Notes under the pieces: generated by a model
Database searches by the model: none
Told to the model about the DNA's origin: nothing
Seen by the model: the letters and a program-made list of their open reading frames with translations, nothing else
NCBI RefSeq assembly: GCF_014873145.1
Contig: NZ_JADBEK010000001.1
Location: 2,914,001 to 2,978,000 of the forward strand
From: Nonomuraea angiospora
GTDB lineage: Bacteria; Actinomycetota; Actinomycetes; Streptosporangiales; Streptosporangiaceae
Direction of reading: 5' to 3'
DNA length: 64,000 bases
Made by a program: the position numbers and the translations under genes
In this document: positions 53,064-60,657 of the stretch, piece after piece
How positions within the stretch are numbered: position 1 is the stretch's first letter
Layout: each line of letters starts with the position of its first letter

Positions 53064-53115
53064 CACCACACGGCACAGGCTGAATCCCCGGCGTTCACGC
53101 CGGGGAGCGCGTCAA
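52880..53115 (+). ncRNA. Predicted TnpB omega-RNA (right-end RNA)
   Basis: In IS605-type elements the guide RNA scaffold covers the 3' end of tnpB and the right end. Here it would finish at the terminal TCAA (53115), with the guide read from merR sequence TGGGAAGAGCTCGGCC onward. That sequence, preceded by CTAC, is exactly the empty donor site. The 5' boundary is approximate; expression is assumed from the family. Confidence 0.5.
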
Positions 53116-53472
53116 TGGGAAGAGCTCGGCCCGCCCGCCCCGACCCGGGTCTCGGGCCAACGGCGTTATCCCGCCTCGGCGATGGCAATCGTCGGCCTGA
53201 TCCTGTCGTTGCAGGACATCGGCTTCTCCCTGCGCGAGCTGAAGGGGCTCATCACCTCTCGTTACGAAGACGCCGACGCCTGGCGCGAGCTCCATCAGCG
53301 CAAGCTCGCCGAGCTCGACGAACGGATCGTCCGGGCGCAGGCCGCGCGCACCGCCATCGCCCACGGGCTGGCCTGCAGGCACCCGGAGGGCATCTTCCAC
53401 TGCCCCACCTTCGCCCGCGTCATCGCCGCCCGCCTCGCCGGCTCCCCCATCCACGAGGCCCACACCCACTGA
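53116..53472 (+). pseudogene. merR, 3' part
   Basis: Continues the interrupted regulator: WEELGPPAPTRVSGQRRYP, AIVGLILSLQDIGFSLRELKG (quoted in part), then a coiled-coil dimer helix (LHQRKLAELDERIVRAQAAR) and a C-terminal ACRHPEGIFHCPTFARV with two cysteines that could be a metal or redox site. The stop is at 53470-53472. Apart from the insertion the frame is intact, so element excision would restore a working gene. Confidence 0.82.
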
Positions 53473-53700
53473 TCACCACAATCACCACCCACCTAACCGG
53501 ATCCCCTCCACGACGCCCACTCCCGCTGATCACCCCACCGGACCCCCAAGAGGCCCACAGCCACCGACCACCCCACCGGACCCCCAAGAGGCCCACACCC
53601 ACTGACCCCCCACCGGACCCCCACGAGAGGCCCGCACCCACCGCCCCCCCACCGGACCCCCAAGAGGCCCACACCCACTGACCACCCCACTGGGTCCCCG
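53455..53700. repeat. Minisatellite of about 38 bp grown from the merR tail
   Basis: Six units. The first is the last codons of merR (GAGGCCCACACCCACTGA), the second is diverged, and units then follow about every 37-39 bp with the core GGCCCACACCCACTGACC, ACCGGACCCCCAAGA. Several units keep the TGA. There are no spacers between units, so it is not a CRISPR array. No gene lies between merR and gntR. Confidence 0.85.
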
Positions 53701-53782
53701 CCGCCCGCCCCTTCCCGTCACGCACGGCTCAGAGCGGCCAAGCCATCGCGTCACTCACCCCGAATGCAACAGCGCTCCTCGC

Positions 53783-53811
53783 TTGCATACAATGCGTCCA
53801 TTGCATGCAAT
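53783..53811. promoter_or_regulatory. Double TTGCATRCAA operator upstream of gntR-osmC
   Basis: TTGCATACAA at 53783-53792 and the perfect 12-bp palindrome ATTGCATGCAAT at 53800-53811, 18 bp apart (about two helical turns), 26 bp before the gntR start. A third half-like ATGCAA is at 53764. The spacing fits cooperative binding by the GntR dimer. Confidence 0.65.
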
Positions 53812-53837
53812 GCATGCCGTCCGCTAACCTGATCCGC

Positions 53838-54482
53838 ATGCAGACCGATGTGGCGCGGAGGCGGCTGAGGGAGTTGATCCTCGACGGCGCGTACCCGCCA
53901 GGCGCGCGGCTGACCGAGATGGAGGTCGCGGCCGCCCTGGACATGAGCCGCACCCCCGTACGCGAGGCGCTCCGCGCCCTGGCCGCCGACGGGCTCGTGC
54001 GCCCCTCCGGGCGCGGCGTGGTGGTCGTGGCGTTGGAGCAGGGCGACCTGGACGAGGCGTACCAGGTGCGGGCGGCGCTGGAGGCGCTCACCGCCGAGCT
54101 GGCCGCCACCCGCCAGCGCGAGGGCCGCATCGCCCCCGCCGACCTCGCCGGGCTCCGTGAGATCGCGATCGAAACCGCCACGGCCACCGCCGAGGGACGG
54201 TTGGCGGAGGCGGTGCGGCTCAACCGCCGATTCCACCGCGTGATCGCCGAGCTGGCGGGCAACTCGATGGCGTTGCACACGCTGGAGCGCATCTGGGATC
54301 AGATCCAGGTGTCCACGTTGCGCTCGCTGGCGCCGCCGTCGCGGCCCGCGTACGTGTCGGGCCAGCACGAGGAGCTCGTCGCCGCGATCGTCCTGGGCCG
54401 TCCGGAGGAGGCCGCCAGGGTCGCCCGCGAACACGTACTCGACACCCGTAGCATCACCCACAGCAAGGAGGACGAAGCATGA
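53838..54482 (+). CDS. GntR family regulator (FCD) in operon with osmC
   Basis: 214 residues from the ATG at 53838. Winged helix at about 2-65 (RRRLRELILDGAYPPGARLTE, quoted in part; EVAAALDMSRTPVREALRAL) and an FCD domain with RFHRVIAELAGN and SGQHEELVAAI histidine positions. An earlier in-frame ATG at 53805 would run through the operator. Its stop overlaps the osmC start by 4 bp, so it controls and is co-translated with osmC; a reactive organic molecule is a plausible signal (inference). Confidence 0.9.
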   Translation: MQTDVARRRLRELILDGAYPPGARLTEMEVAAALDMSRTPVREALRALAADGLVRPSGRGVVVVALEQGDLDEAYQVRAALEALTAELAATRQREGRIAPADLAGLREIAIETATATAEGRLAEAVRLNRRFHRVIAELAGNSMALHTLERIWDQIQVSTLRSLAPPSRPAYVSGQHEELVAAIVLGRPEEAARVAREHVLDTRSITHSKEDEA

Positions 54483-54970
54483 CCCGCGAGCACACCTACC
54501 CGGTCGTGGTGACCTGGACCGGCGACAAGGGCACCGGCACCAGCGGCTACCGCGACTACGGCCGTGAGCACGAGCTGACCGCCGAGGGCCCGACGGCCAT
54601 CGCGGCCAGTTCCGACCCGGCCTTCCGCGGCGACCCGACGCGCTGGAACCCGGAGCAGCTCCTGGTGGGCGCGCTGTCCCAGTGCCACATGCTGTCGTAC
54701 CTGCACAAGTGCGCCGTGGCGGGCGTCGTCGTCACCGGGTACGTCGACAACGCGGTCGGGACCATGGCCCAGACCGCGGACGGTGGCCACTTCACCGAGG
54801 TGGTGCTGCGCCCCTCGGTCACCGTGACGTCGCCCGAGATGGCCGATGCCGCCGCCGGGTTGCACGAAGACGCGCACAAGGCCTGCTTCATCGCCAGCTC
54901 CGTGAACTTCCCGGTACGCGTCGAGCCGACCATCCGCGCCACGGGCACCGACGCCGCCCCGTCCCGTTAG
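54479..54970 (+). CDS. OsmC family peroxidase-like protein
   Basis: 163 residues. The two redox cysteines are Cys69 in GALSQCHMLSYLH and Cys136 in AHKACFIASSVNFPV, the standard OsmC pair that reduces organic hydroperoxides. N-terminal VVVTWTGDKGTGTSGYRDY matches the family. It is cytoplasmic. Start ATG overlaps the gntR stop. A weak hairpin AAGGTC/GACCTT follows at 54971-54988, and a 12-bp palindrome GTGTCCGGACAC lies at 55052-55063 before the convergent gntR. Confidence 0.9.
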   Translation: MTREHTYPVVVTWTGDKGTGTSGYRDYGREHELTAEGPTAIAASSDPAFRGDPTRWNPEQLLVGALSQCHMLSYLHKCAVAGVVVTGYVDNAVGTMAQTADGGHFTEVVLRPSVTVTSPEMADAAAGLHEDAHKACFIASSVNFPVRVEPTIRATGTDAAPSR

Positions 54971-55076
54971 AAGGTCGCTGAAGACCTTGTGACGCGGGCT
55001 GTGTCACTGGCGGTGGATGGACTGCGCGCTGTCTGAGCCGGGCCGGGGTAAGTGTCCGGACACCACCGGCGCTATG

Positions 55077-55766
55077 TCAGGATGGCGGCGCGGGTGCCGG
55101 CCGGGCCTGCGCCCGCGCGATGCGCGCCTTGACGTCGCGGAAGTGCAGGCGCATCGCCTCCTGGGCGGCCTCGGCGTCCCGGGCGCGAAGCGCCGCCACG
55201 ATCCGGCGGTGGTTGACGGTGATCTCCGCGGTCCGCTCCTCCGGCGGGCCGAGCGTCGGCTCGACCTCGTGGTAGACGTCCCAGAACAGGCCGATCAGCT
55301 GCAGCACCAGTTCATTGCCGCACGACTCGTACAGCAGCGCGTGGAAGGCCCGATCGGCTTCCGGGTCCCGATCCATGCCATTGGCCAGGGCCTCCAACGC
55401 GGCGAGCCGGGGGGCGCTGGTGCTGTGGGCCACCTGAGCGATCAGCCCGGTCTCGAGCAGCTCGCGGACCTCGACCAGATCGTGCAGCGCGCGGATCCCG
55501 CCCGGCCCCGAACGCACCCGGAAGGCGAATGACGGGGTCAGCGCGTCGAGCGGCGCGTGCCCGACGAACGTCCCATGACCGTGCCGGATCTCGACGATGC
55601 CCAACGCCTGCAGAGCCCGGACGGCCTCGCGAACGCTGTTGCGGCTCGCCCCGAGCAGCTCCATCAACTGCACTTCGGTCGGCATCGGCGATCCGGGGAC
55701 CAGCCCGCGCTCGTGAATCAGGGCGACGATGCGCTCCTGAAGCGACGCGCCGTCACCGGTACGCAT
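55077..55766 (-). CDS. GntR/FadR-type regulator of the sialic-acid block
   Basis: 229 residues. Winged helix at about 8-72 (LQERIVALIHERGLVPGSPMPTE in part, ASRNSVREAVRALQALGIVEIRHGHGTFV in part) and an FCD domain (about 85-215; RAFHALLYESCGNEL, NHRRIVAALRARD). The layout resembles NanR. It is divergent from the NanA-like lyase and separated from it by 183 bp containing one copy of the RACRT-N3-AYGTY palindrome, which is repeated three times before the sialidase gene, so it is the likely regulator of all three. Confidence 0.88.
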   Translation of the reverse strand: MRTGDGASLQERIVALIHERGLVPGSPMPTEVQLMELLGASRNSVREAVRALQALGIVEIRHGHGTFVGHAPLDALTPSFAFRVRSGPGGIRALHDLVEVRELLETGLIAQVAHSTSAPRLAALEALANGMDRDPEADRAFHALLYESCGNELVLQLIGLFWDVYHEVEPTLGPPEERTAEITVNHRRIVAALRARDAEAAQEAMRLHFRDVKARIARAQARPAPAPPS

Positions 55767-55905
55767 GCCACCTCCAGACTCGTCGAAGACCTTGCGTCAA
55801 ACATCCCACCTCTCGGGTCCGGAAGGCCAGCCGAGGACAGGAAAGTTTACGCCGACGACACGGAAGGCCCACCGGCCGGACACGGCTTGTTCGCTCCCGC
55901 ATTCC

Positions 55906-55920
55906 GGACATAGGATGTTC
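55906..55920. promoter_or_regulatory. GGACAT-N3-ATGTTC operator upstream of the lyase gene
   Basis: GGACATAGGATGTTC at 55906-55920, a near-perfect palindrome with 3-bp centre, 29 bp before the lyase GTG. The same pattern recurs at 58988-59041. Confidence 0.7.
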
Positions 55921-55949
55921 TACGTGTACCGACCGGATGACGGGGCGTT

Positions 55950-56906
55950 GTGGAGACATTGACGTCGGACACGCTCGGCGGCACCTGGGGCACGGTCCTG
56001 CTGCCCATCCGGGACGACGAGTCGATCGACTGGGCACGCCTTGAGGCGGAGCTGGACGCGCTCGTCGCCGTGGGACTCGACGGCCTGTACGCGCACGGCA
56101 CCGCGGGCGAGTTCCACACGCTCGGCGAGGACGAGTTCGACCGCGTCAACGCGCTGCTGGCCGAGAGGTGCGAACGGCACGGGCTGCCGTTCCAGATCGG
56201 CGCCGCCCACATGAGCGCGCAGACCTGCCTGGCCCGGGTGGCCCGCGGCCGGGCGCTGCGGCCCGGCGCGATCCAGGTGACGCTGCCGGACTGGTTGCCG
56301 CTGTCGCGCGGCGAGGTGGTGAGCTTCCTGTCCCGCGTCGCGGCCGCCGCCGATCCGGTGCCGCTCGTGCTGTACAACCCGCCGCACGCCAAGACGCAGG
56401 TGCCGGCCGACCTGTATCCGATGATCCGCCGCGAGGTGCCCGCGGTCATCGGGATCAAGGTGGCCGGCGGTGACGCGCGGTGGTACGCGGAGATGCGGCG
56501 CCACGCGGCCGGCCTCGCCGTCTTCGTCGCCGGCCACGATCTGGCGACCGGACGGCGGCACGGCGCCGCCGGCTCCTACTCGAACATCGCCGCCCTCAGC
56601 CCGGCCGGCGCCATGGCCTGGCAGCGGATGATGGTCGCGCGACCCGATGCCGCGCTCGACGTGGAGCGGCGGATCCACGAGTTCTTCGCCGCGCATGTCC
56701 GGCCGCTCCAGCGCGGCGGGTACGCCAGCGCCGCGCTGGACAAGTTCCTGGCCCACCTCGGCGGCTGGGCCGACATCGGCACTCGGGTCCGGTGGCCGTA
56801 CGACTCGGTCGACGCCTCGCTCGCCGTACGGCTCAGACCCCTGGCCCGGGCACGATTGCCCGAGCTCTTCCCGCAGGACGTAGGACGTCCTGCGGCTGCC
56901 CGGTGA
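55950..56906 (+). CDS. DHDPS/NanA family lyase, probable N-acetylneuraminate lyase
   Basis: 318 residues, TIM-barrel class I aldolase family. The Schiff-base lysine is Lys170 in VIGIKVAGG and the catalytic tyrosine is Tyr142 in VLYNPPH. The GTTGE-type substrate motif is GTAGEFHTL (50-58), which differs from dihydrodipicolinate synthase. With a sialidase and a NanR-like GntR next to it, cleavage of N-acetylneuraminate to ManNAc and pyruvate is the best guess; other 2-keto-3-deoxy acids are possible. GTG start. A strong hairpin (56871-56895) sits in its last codons. Confidence 0.78.
   Translation: METLTSDTLGGTWGTVLLPIRDDESIDWARLEAELDALVAVGLDGLYAHGTAGEFHTLGEDEFDRVNALLAERCERHGLPFQIGAAHMSAQTCLARVARGRALRPGAIQVTLPDWLPLSRGEVVSFLSRVAAAADPVPLVLYNPPHAKTQVPADLYPMIRREVPAVIGIKVAGGDARWYAEMRRHAAGLAVFVAGHDLATGRRHGAAGSYSNIAALSPAGAMAWQRMMVARPDAALDVERRIHEFFAAHVRPLQRGGYASAALDKFLAHLGGWADIGTRVRWPYDSVDASLAVRLRPLARARLPELFPQDVGRPAAAR
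56871..56895 (+). terminator. 10-pair hairpin inside the lyase 3' end
   Basis: CCGCAGGACG, loop TAGGA, CGTCCTGCGG. It overlaps the last coding codons. It also contains GGACGTAGGACGTCC, close to the operator motif of this block, so it may be a regulator site as well as, or instead of, a terminator. Confidence 0.5.
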
Positions 56907-56969
56907 TGGACGCGATGGCGCCCGCGGGGCCGCGAGCGCCATCGTCAAGCGGTTCACGCTGCCTGAGCT

Positions 56970-57066
56970 GACGCGAGCCCAGCCGACGCGAGCCCAGCCG
57001 ACGCGAGCTCAGCCCACGCGAGCTCAGCCCACGCGAGCTCAGCCGACGCGAGCTCAGCCGACGCGA
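56970..57066. repeat. Tandem 15-bp repeat over the sialidase stop
   Basis: About 6.5 copies of GACGCGAGCTCAGCC with few variants between the convergent lyase and sialidase genes. The sialidase TGA (57054-57056) lies inside the array, so the last codons of that gene are part of a repeat unit. Confidence 0.9.
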
Positions 57067-58952
57067 TCGAACGGCAGCCGCAGCGCAAGCTGGCCGCCGA
57101 TCGGGAGATTCCGCCCTCGGATCAGGTTCAGCTCGGTGTCGGTGAGCGCGCGCCGGTAGACGCGTACCTCGTCCAGCGTCCCGCGGAAGCGGTCCACACC
57201 GTCCAGCCGCTGCCCGATGTGGATCCCCTCGAGCCCGAACTCCTTGCCGAGGGTCAGCGAACCGGCCGGCACCGCCGCCGACGAGACCTGCACGCCGTCC
57301 ACCAGGAGCCGGAGTTCGCCGCGTGCCCGCTGGAGCGCCACGAAGTGCCACTGCCCGTCGTTGTACGCGCTCGGCGACTGCACGGTCACGTTGAACCGGT
57401 CGACGGAGAGGACCGCCCGGATGCGGTTGCCGGCCGGTTCTGCCCGCAGCCACAGCGCCGGCGGGTTGGTGCCCCTGTTCACCCGGTGGAACCAGAGGAT
57501 CGCGTGCGCGCCCGCCTGCTCCGAATACCGGATCCAGGAGGTCAGCGTGAAGTCCTTCGCGCCGAGGTCGATGGAGTCGTCGAACGGCACCTCCACCCGG
57601 TCGTCCACCCGGTCCAGTGCCAGCCCGCCGCCGAACCGCCCGTCGGTGGTCTGCGCGCCGCCGCGCACGTACGGCTGGTTGCGGTGCGGCGACTCGTCCG
57701 GCGTCGTCGGGCCGGGTGCCGGAGGGCCGGGGATGCCGGGCGGGGTGCCGTTCGGCGTCTCCAGGTACGCCTCGTTGAACCGTGCGAACCGGATCTGCTC
57801 GTACGGCGTGATGGTGCCGGCCTCGTACATCAGGGCCGCCTCGTCGCCGTCGAGGCGCACCATGTCCGAGTACGCCGACGGCCCCCAGTAGAAGACCTTG
57901 CCCTCGTCCCAGGTCTCGAAGCGGCGCCCCTCGTCGTAGGACGAGCGGATCCCCATCGCTTCCCGGGCGCCCGGGTGCATCGGCGAGGAGAAGAGGATGC
58001 GCCCTTCGCTGAAGCGCAGCAACGACGCCTGGATGTCGGTCGTCGCCAGCGCCGGCATGGTGCGGAACGGGACATCCCACGTCTCGCCACCGTCGCTGCT
58101 GGTCGCGTAGGCCCGGCTGCCCTCGTCGGTGCCGCGCTCGCGGGCCGAGGCGTAGATCCGCCCGTCGGTCAGCTCGACGACCGTGACCTCCTGGGCGATG
58201 ACCGTGCCGTCGTCGCGGGACGTCTCGGCGCCGATGTTCCAGGTCACCCCGCTGTCGTCGCTGTAGAGCAGGTGCGTGCCGTAGACGTGCTTGCCGACCC
58301 GGTCCCAGCTTTCGAAACTCGCCCCGACCACCAGCCGGCCAGCATGCGGGCCGTGCTTGAGCTGGATGCCGTGCATCGGGCCGGTGGCGTACCAGAAGTT
58401 CCACTCCGGACGCTTGCCCTCGGTCATCTCCCTGGCGGCCGACCAGGTCGCCCCATGGTCGTCGCTGAACTGCACCCAGGGGTCGCGGTCACAGCCGTTC
58501 GGGCACGGCTCCGCACCGTTGTGGGTGCTCACCAGGACGACCCGGCCGGTGCTCTCGTCCACGATCGGCACCGGGTTGCCATGGGTCGTGCCATTGCCCT
58601 CCGAGACCACCTGCAGCGGCCCCCAGGTCCGCCCGCCGTCGGCGGAACGGCGCAGCACGAGGTCGATGTCCTCGTCGTCGCCGCAGTCCTTCACCCGTCC
58701 CTCGGCGAACGCCAGGAGCATGCCGTTCGTGGCCCGCACCACGGCGGGGATCCGGAAGCAGCCGTATCCGAAGTCGCCCTGTTTGTAGAGCACCTGCTCG
58801 TCCACGAACGGTGCCGTGCCTGCGGCCTCCGGGGTTTCCGCCGGCGCCGCGGTCGCCGGCGCGCCGAACACGCTGACGAGTAAGCCGGCGAACGCCAGTA
58901 CGGCGCCCGCCCGGCGGCGGGCACGCCCCTTCGGGGGATGACCATCGTGCAT
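57054..58952 (-). CDS. Secreted exo-alpha-sialidase (GH33) with C-terminal LamG domain
   Basis: 632 residues. Residues 1-36 are a signal peptide (cleavage after ATA). The GH33 propeller covers about 48-405 with the arginine motif FRIPAVV, acid region GRVKDCGDDEDIDL and Asp-boxes SADGGRTW, SDDHGATW, SDDSGVTW and SSDGGETW. A proline-rich linker (GPPAPGPTTPDE) is followed by a LamG/laminin-like lectin domain (about 440-632). It would free sialic acid from glycans outside the cell for the lyase across the way. ATG at 58952 with GGAAGG upstream. Three operators lie 36-89 bp before the start. Confidence 0.92.
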   Translation of the reverse strand: MHDGHPPKGRARRRAGAVLAFAGLLVSVFGAPATAAPAETPEAAGTAPFVDEQVLYKQGDFGYGCFRIPAVVRATNGMLLAFAEGRVKDCGDDEDIDLVLRRSADGGRTWGPLQVVSEGNGTTHGNPVPIVDESTGRVVLVSTHNGAEPCPNGCDRDPWVQFSDDHGATWSAAREMTEGKRPEWNFWYATGPMHGIQLKHGPHAGRLVVGASFESWDRVGKHVYGTHLLYSDDSGVTWNIGAETSRDDGTVIAQEVTVVELTDGRIYASARERGTDEGSRAYATSSDGGETWDVPFRTMPALATTDIQASLLRFSEGRILFSSPMHPGAREAMGIRSSYDEGRRFETWDEGKVFYWGPSAYSDMVRLDGDEAALMYEAGTITPYEQIRFARFNEAYLETPNGTPPGIPGPPAPGPTTPDESPHRNQPYVRGGAQTTDGRFGGGLALDRVDDRVEVPFDDSIDLGAKDFTLTSWIRYSEQAGAHAILWFHRVNRGTNPPALWLRAEPAGNRIRAVLSVDRFNVTVQSPSAYNDGQWHFVALQRARGELRLLVDGVQVSSAAVPAGSLTLGKEFGLEGIHIGQRLDGVDRFRGTLDEVRVYRRALTDTELNLIRGRNLPIGGQLALRLPFDRVG

Positions 58953-58987
58953 GCCTTCGCCCTTCCTGCAGGAGAAGATTACCGATG

Positions 58988-59041
58988 GGACATCCTACGT
59001 CCAACGTCCCATGTTAAATAGATGGTGAACGTAGAATGTTT
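58988..59041. promoter_or_regulatory. Three operators upstream of the sialidase gene
   Basis: GGACATCCTACGTCC (58988-59002), AACGTCCCATGTT (59003-59015) and GAACGTAGAATGTTT (59027-59041), all of the form RACRT-N3-AYGTY. The first is the inverse of the site before the lyase gene with three mismatches at most. They fill the promoter region of the sialidase. Confidence 0.75.
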
Positions 59042-59042
59042 G

Positions 59043-59540
59043 CCCGACTTGACGCAGCATGTCTGATGCCGGTCAGGTGACCCGGCCTTCCAGGCACGGC
59101 TGTCAGGTTGCTTCGTCTCGTGCCGTCCGGACCGGCTCGGCTGTCGCCGGCGCGCCACCTCCGGGGCGCGGGGCGGCGGGGACGGGGGGCGCGGCCATGG
59201 TGGCGCTGGGCCTCGCCGTCGCATCCCGGGCGATCGCCGACGACAACCCTGCCGCGAGCGGGCCGCTGTCACGGGTGCCGGCGACCGACCTGACGGCGGG
59301 CCAGGCGGCGGGACGCGGCTGACGTCATGGGACGCGGACTCACGGCCACCTGGCCGCAGGGGCAGGGCCGCAGGCGCAGGGCCGCAGGCGCAGGCCGCAC
59401 GTCGGAGAGCCTGACGTGACGGTCGACCACGCGCTTGCGGACTCACGGGTGGCGGCGCGGGCCTTCCGCGTGCTGGTGCCGCAGCACACTGGTCCACCCT
59501 GCTCGGCCCGTGACAGGAGCGGTGGTGCACATTTGCTTAC
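59043..59540. other. Gap without a recognisable gene
   Basis: Short open frames here have no conserved features or ribosome binding sites. A GC-rich imperfect repeat of GGCCGCAGGCGCAG lies at about 59350-59400. The promoter of the secreted nuclease-like gene must lie at its right end. Confidence 0.5.
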
Positions 59541-60494
59541 ATGAAAACCGCTTTATGGCGAGGCGTGTCGCGACGGCTTTGGGCAGTGATGGCGACGGCC
59601 GTCACGATCGCCGTGACGACGATGACGCCGTCCGACGCCCACATGAGCACCGCCACGACGTACCAGATCTGGCACTGGAACATCGCCGGCCACAGCAAGC
59701 ACCTCGGCTCCACGACCAACGGCATCATCCAGGCGATCGGCGGCTCGATCAGCGCTCGCAACCCCGACTTCGTGTCGGTCAACGAGATGTGCCACAACCA
59801 GTACGGCGCGGTGATCGACTACCTGCAGGGGATCGGCTGGCCGCAGAATCCGCTGAACTTCGCCCGTTACGAGCGGGTGACGCCGGCCGACGACTCGAGC
59901 TACTGCGCCGGCACAGGCTACGGTGTCGCGATCTTCAGCCGCTTCGCCCTCGGCCCCACCGACCGCTTCACACTTCCGCAGGCTGCCGAGGACAAGCAGC
60001 GCAAGCTGCTGTGCGCGCCCGTCGCCGCCCGGCCCCACCTGCGGTTCTGCACCACCCACCTCACCTATGTCAAGGACTCCCAGGCGGCGCAGCTCGACTA
60101 CGTGCACGACGTCATCGAGCGATATCGCGCCCAGGGCGACACGGTGCTGATCGCCGGGGACTTCAACATCCAGCCGCACAGCCCCCTGCTCGACAGCTGG
60201 TACTCGCCCACGGTCAACACGGTGAACAACGCCGGCAACCACGGCCGGTATCACGAGCTCGACGATGAGGACCCGATCTGCCCCGGGTGGGGAGAGCAGA
60301 CCACCGAGAGCGGCACCCCGGGCTCGTGTGGTCAGCCGGGCAAGGTGGACCTCGTGTTCTCCGAGGCCGACAAGCTCACCGGCTACCGGGAGGACTCCCA
60401 GCCGATCGGGTACATCTGCGGCGCCAACCGCGACAAGGCATGCTCCGACCACCGAATCGTCAACGCCTTCGCCACGGTGACGGTGATGGACTAG
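59541..60494 (+). CDS. Secreted endonuclease/exonuclease/phosphatase family protein
   Basis: 317 residues. Residues 1-33 are a signal peptide (cleavage near SDA-HM). The DNase I-like fold shows its motif series: WNIAGHS (Asn), SVNEMC (Glu), TTHLTYV (His), AGDFNIQP (Asp, Asn) and SDHRIVNAF (Asp-His). Several cysteines (YCAG, LLCAP, ICPGW, SCGQ, YICG, KACSD) suit an exported disulphide-bonded enzyme. It could be a nuclease, sphingomyelinase or phosphodiesterase; sequence alone does not decide. Confidence 0.88.
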   Translation: MKTALWRGVSRRLWAVMATAVTIAVTTMTPSDAHMSTATTYQIWHWNIAGHSKHLGSTTNGIIQAIGGSISARNPDFVSVNEMCHNQYGAVIDYLQGIGWPQNPLNFARYERVTPADDSSYCAGTGYGVAIFSRFALGPTDRFTLPQAAEDKQRKLLCAPVAARPHLRFCTTHLTYVKDSQAAQLDYVHDVIERYRAQGDTVLIAGDFNIQPHSPLLDSWYSPTVNTVNNAGNHGRYHELDDEDPICPGWGEQTTESGTPGSCGQPGKVDLVFSEADKLTGYREDSQPIGYICGANRDKACSDHRIVNAFATVTVMD

Positions 60495-60657
60495 CACTCC
60501 AGTGAGTGGTGGTGGCCGTGTCGGGCTGTGGCCTGATGGCGGCGGCGCCAGCCCGACCAGCGCAGGATGGGGGTCTTGGCCGTAGACCTCATCGCCGGTC
60601 GCCCAGCGGGCCGAAAACCGGTGGGATGTCCCCCTTCGCACCCGGCAGGCTTGGAGC

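Larger units (their letters stand above)
51255..53115 (+). mobile_element. Complete IS200/IS605-family insertion sequence (tnpA + tnpB)
   Basis: 1861 bp. The left end has 17 nt, then a perfect 9-pair hairpin with TC loop (51272-51291), then GTGAAGCC. The right end has a perfect 8-pair hairpin CCCCGGCG/CGCCGGGG with TTCA loop, then AGCGCGTCAA. tnpA and tnpB are divergent inside. It is inserted just 3' of CTAC and ends in TCAA, without target duplication, like IS608 (TTAC/TCAA). Joining the flanks restores an open MerR frame (ALRY|WEELG), which fixes both boundaries to the base. Confidence 0.92.

Noticed and set aside
53455..53700. CRISPR array
   Set aside because: Units of about 38 bp abut without unique spacers and begin inside a coding sequence; no cas genes are near.
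59059..59322. 87-codon open frame after the sialidase promoter
   Set aside because: No ribosome binding site, no conserved features, composition like random GC-rich DNA.
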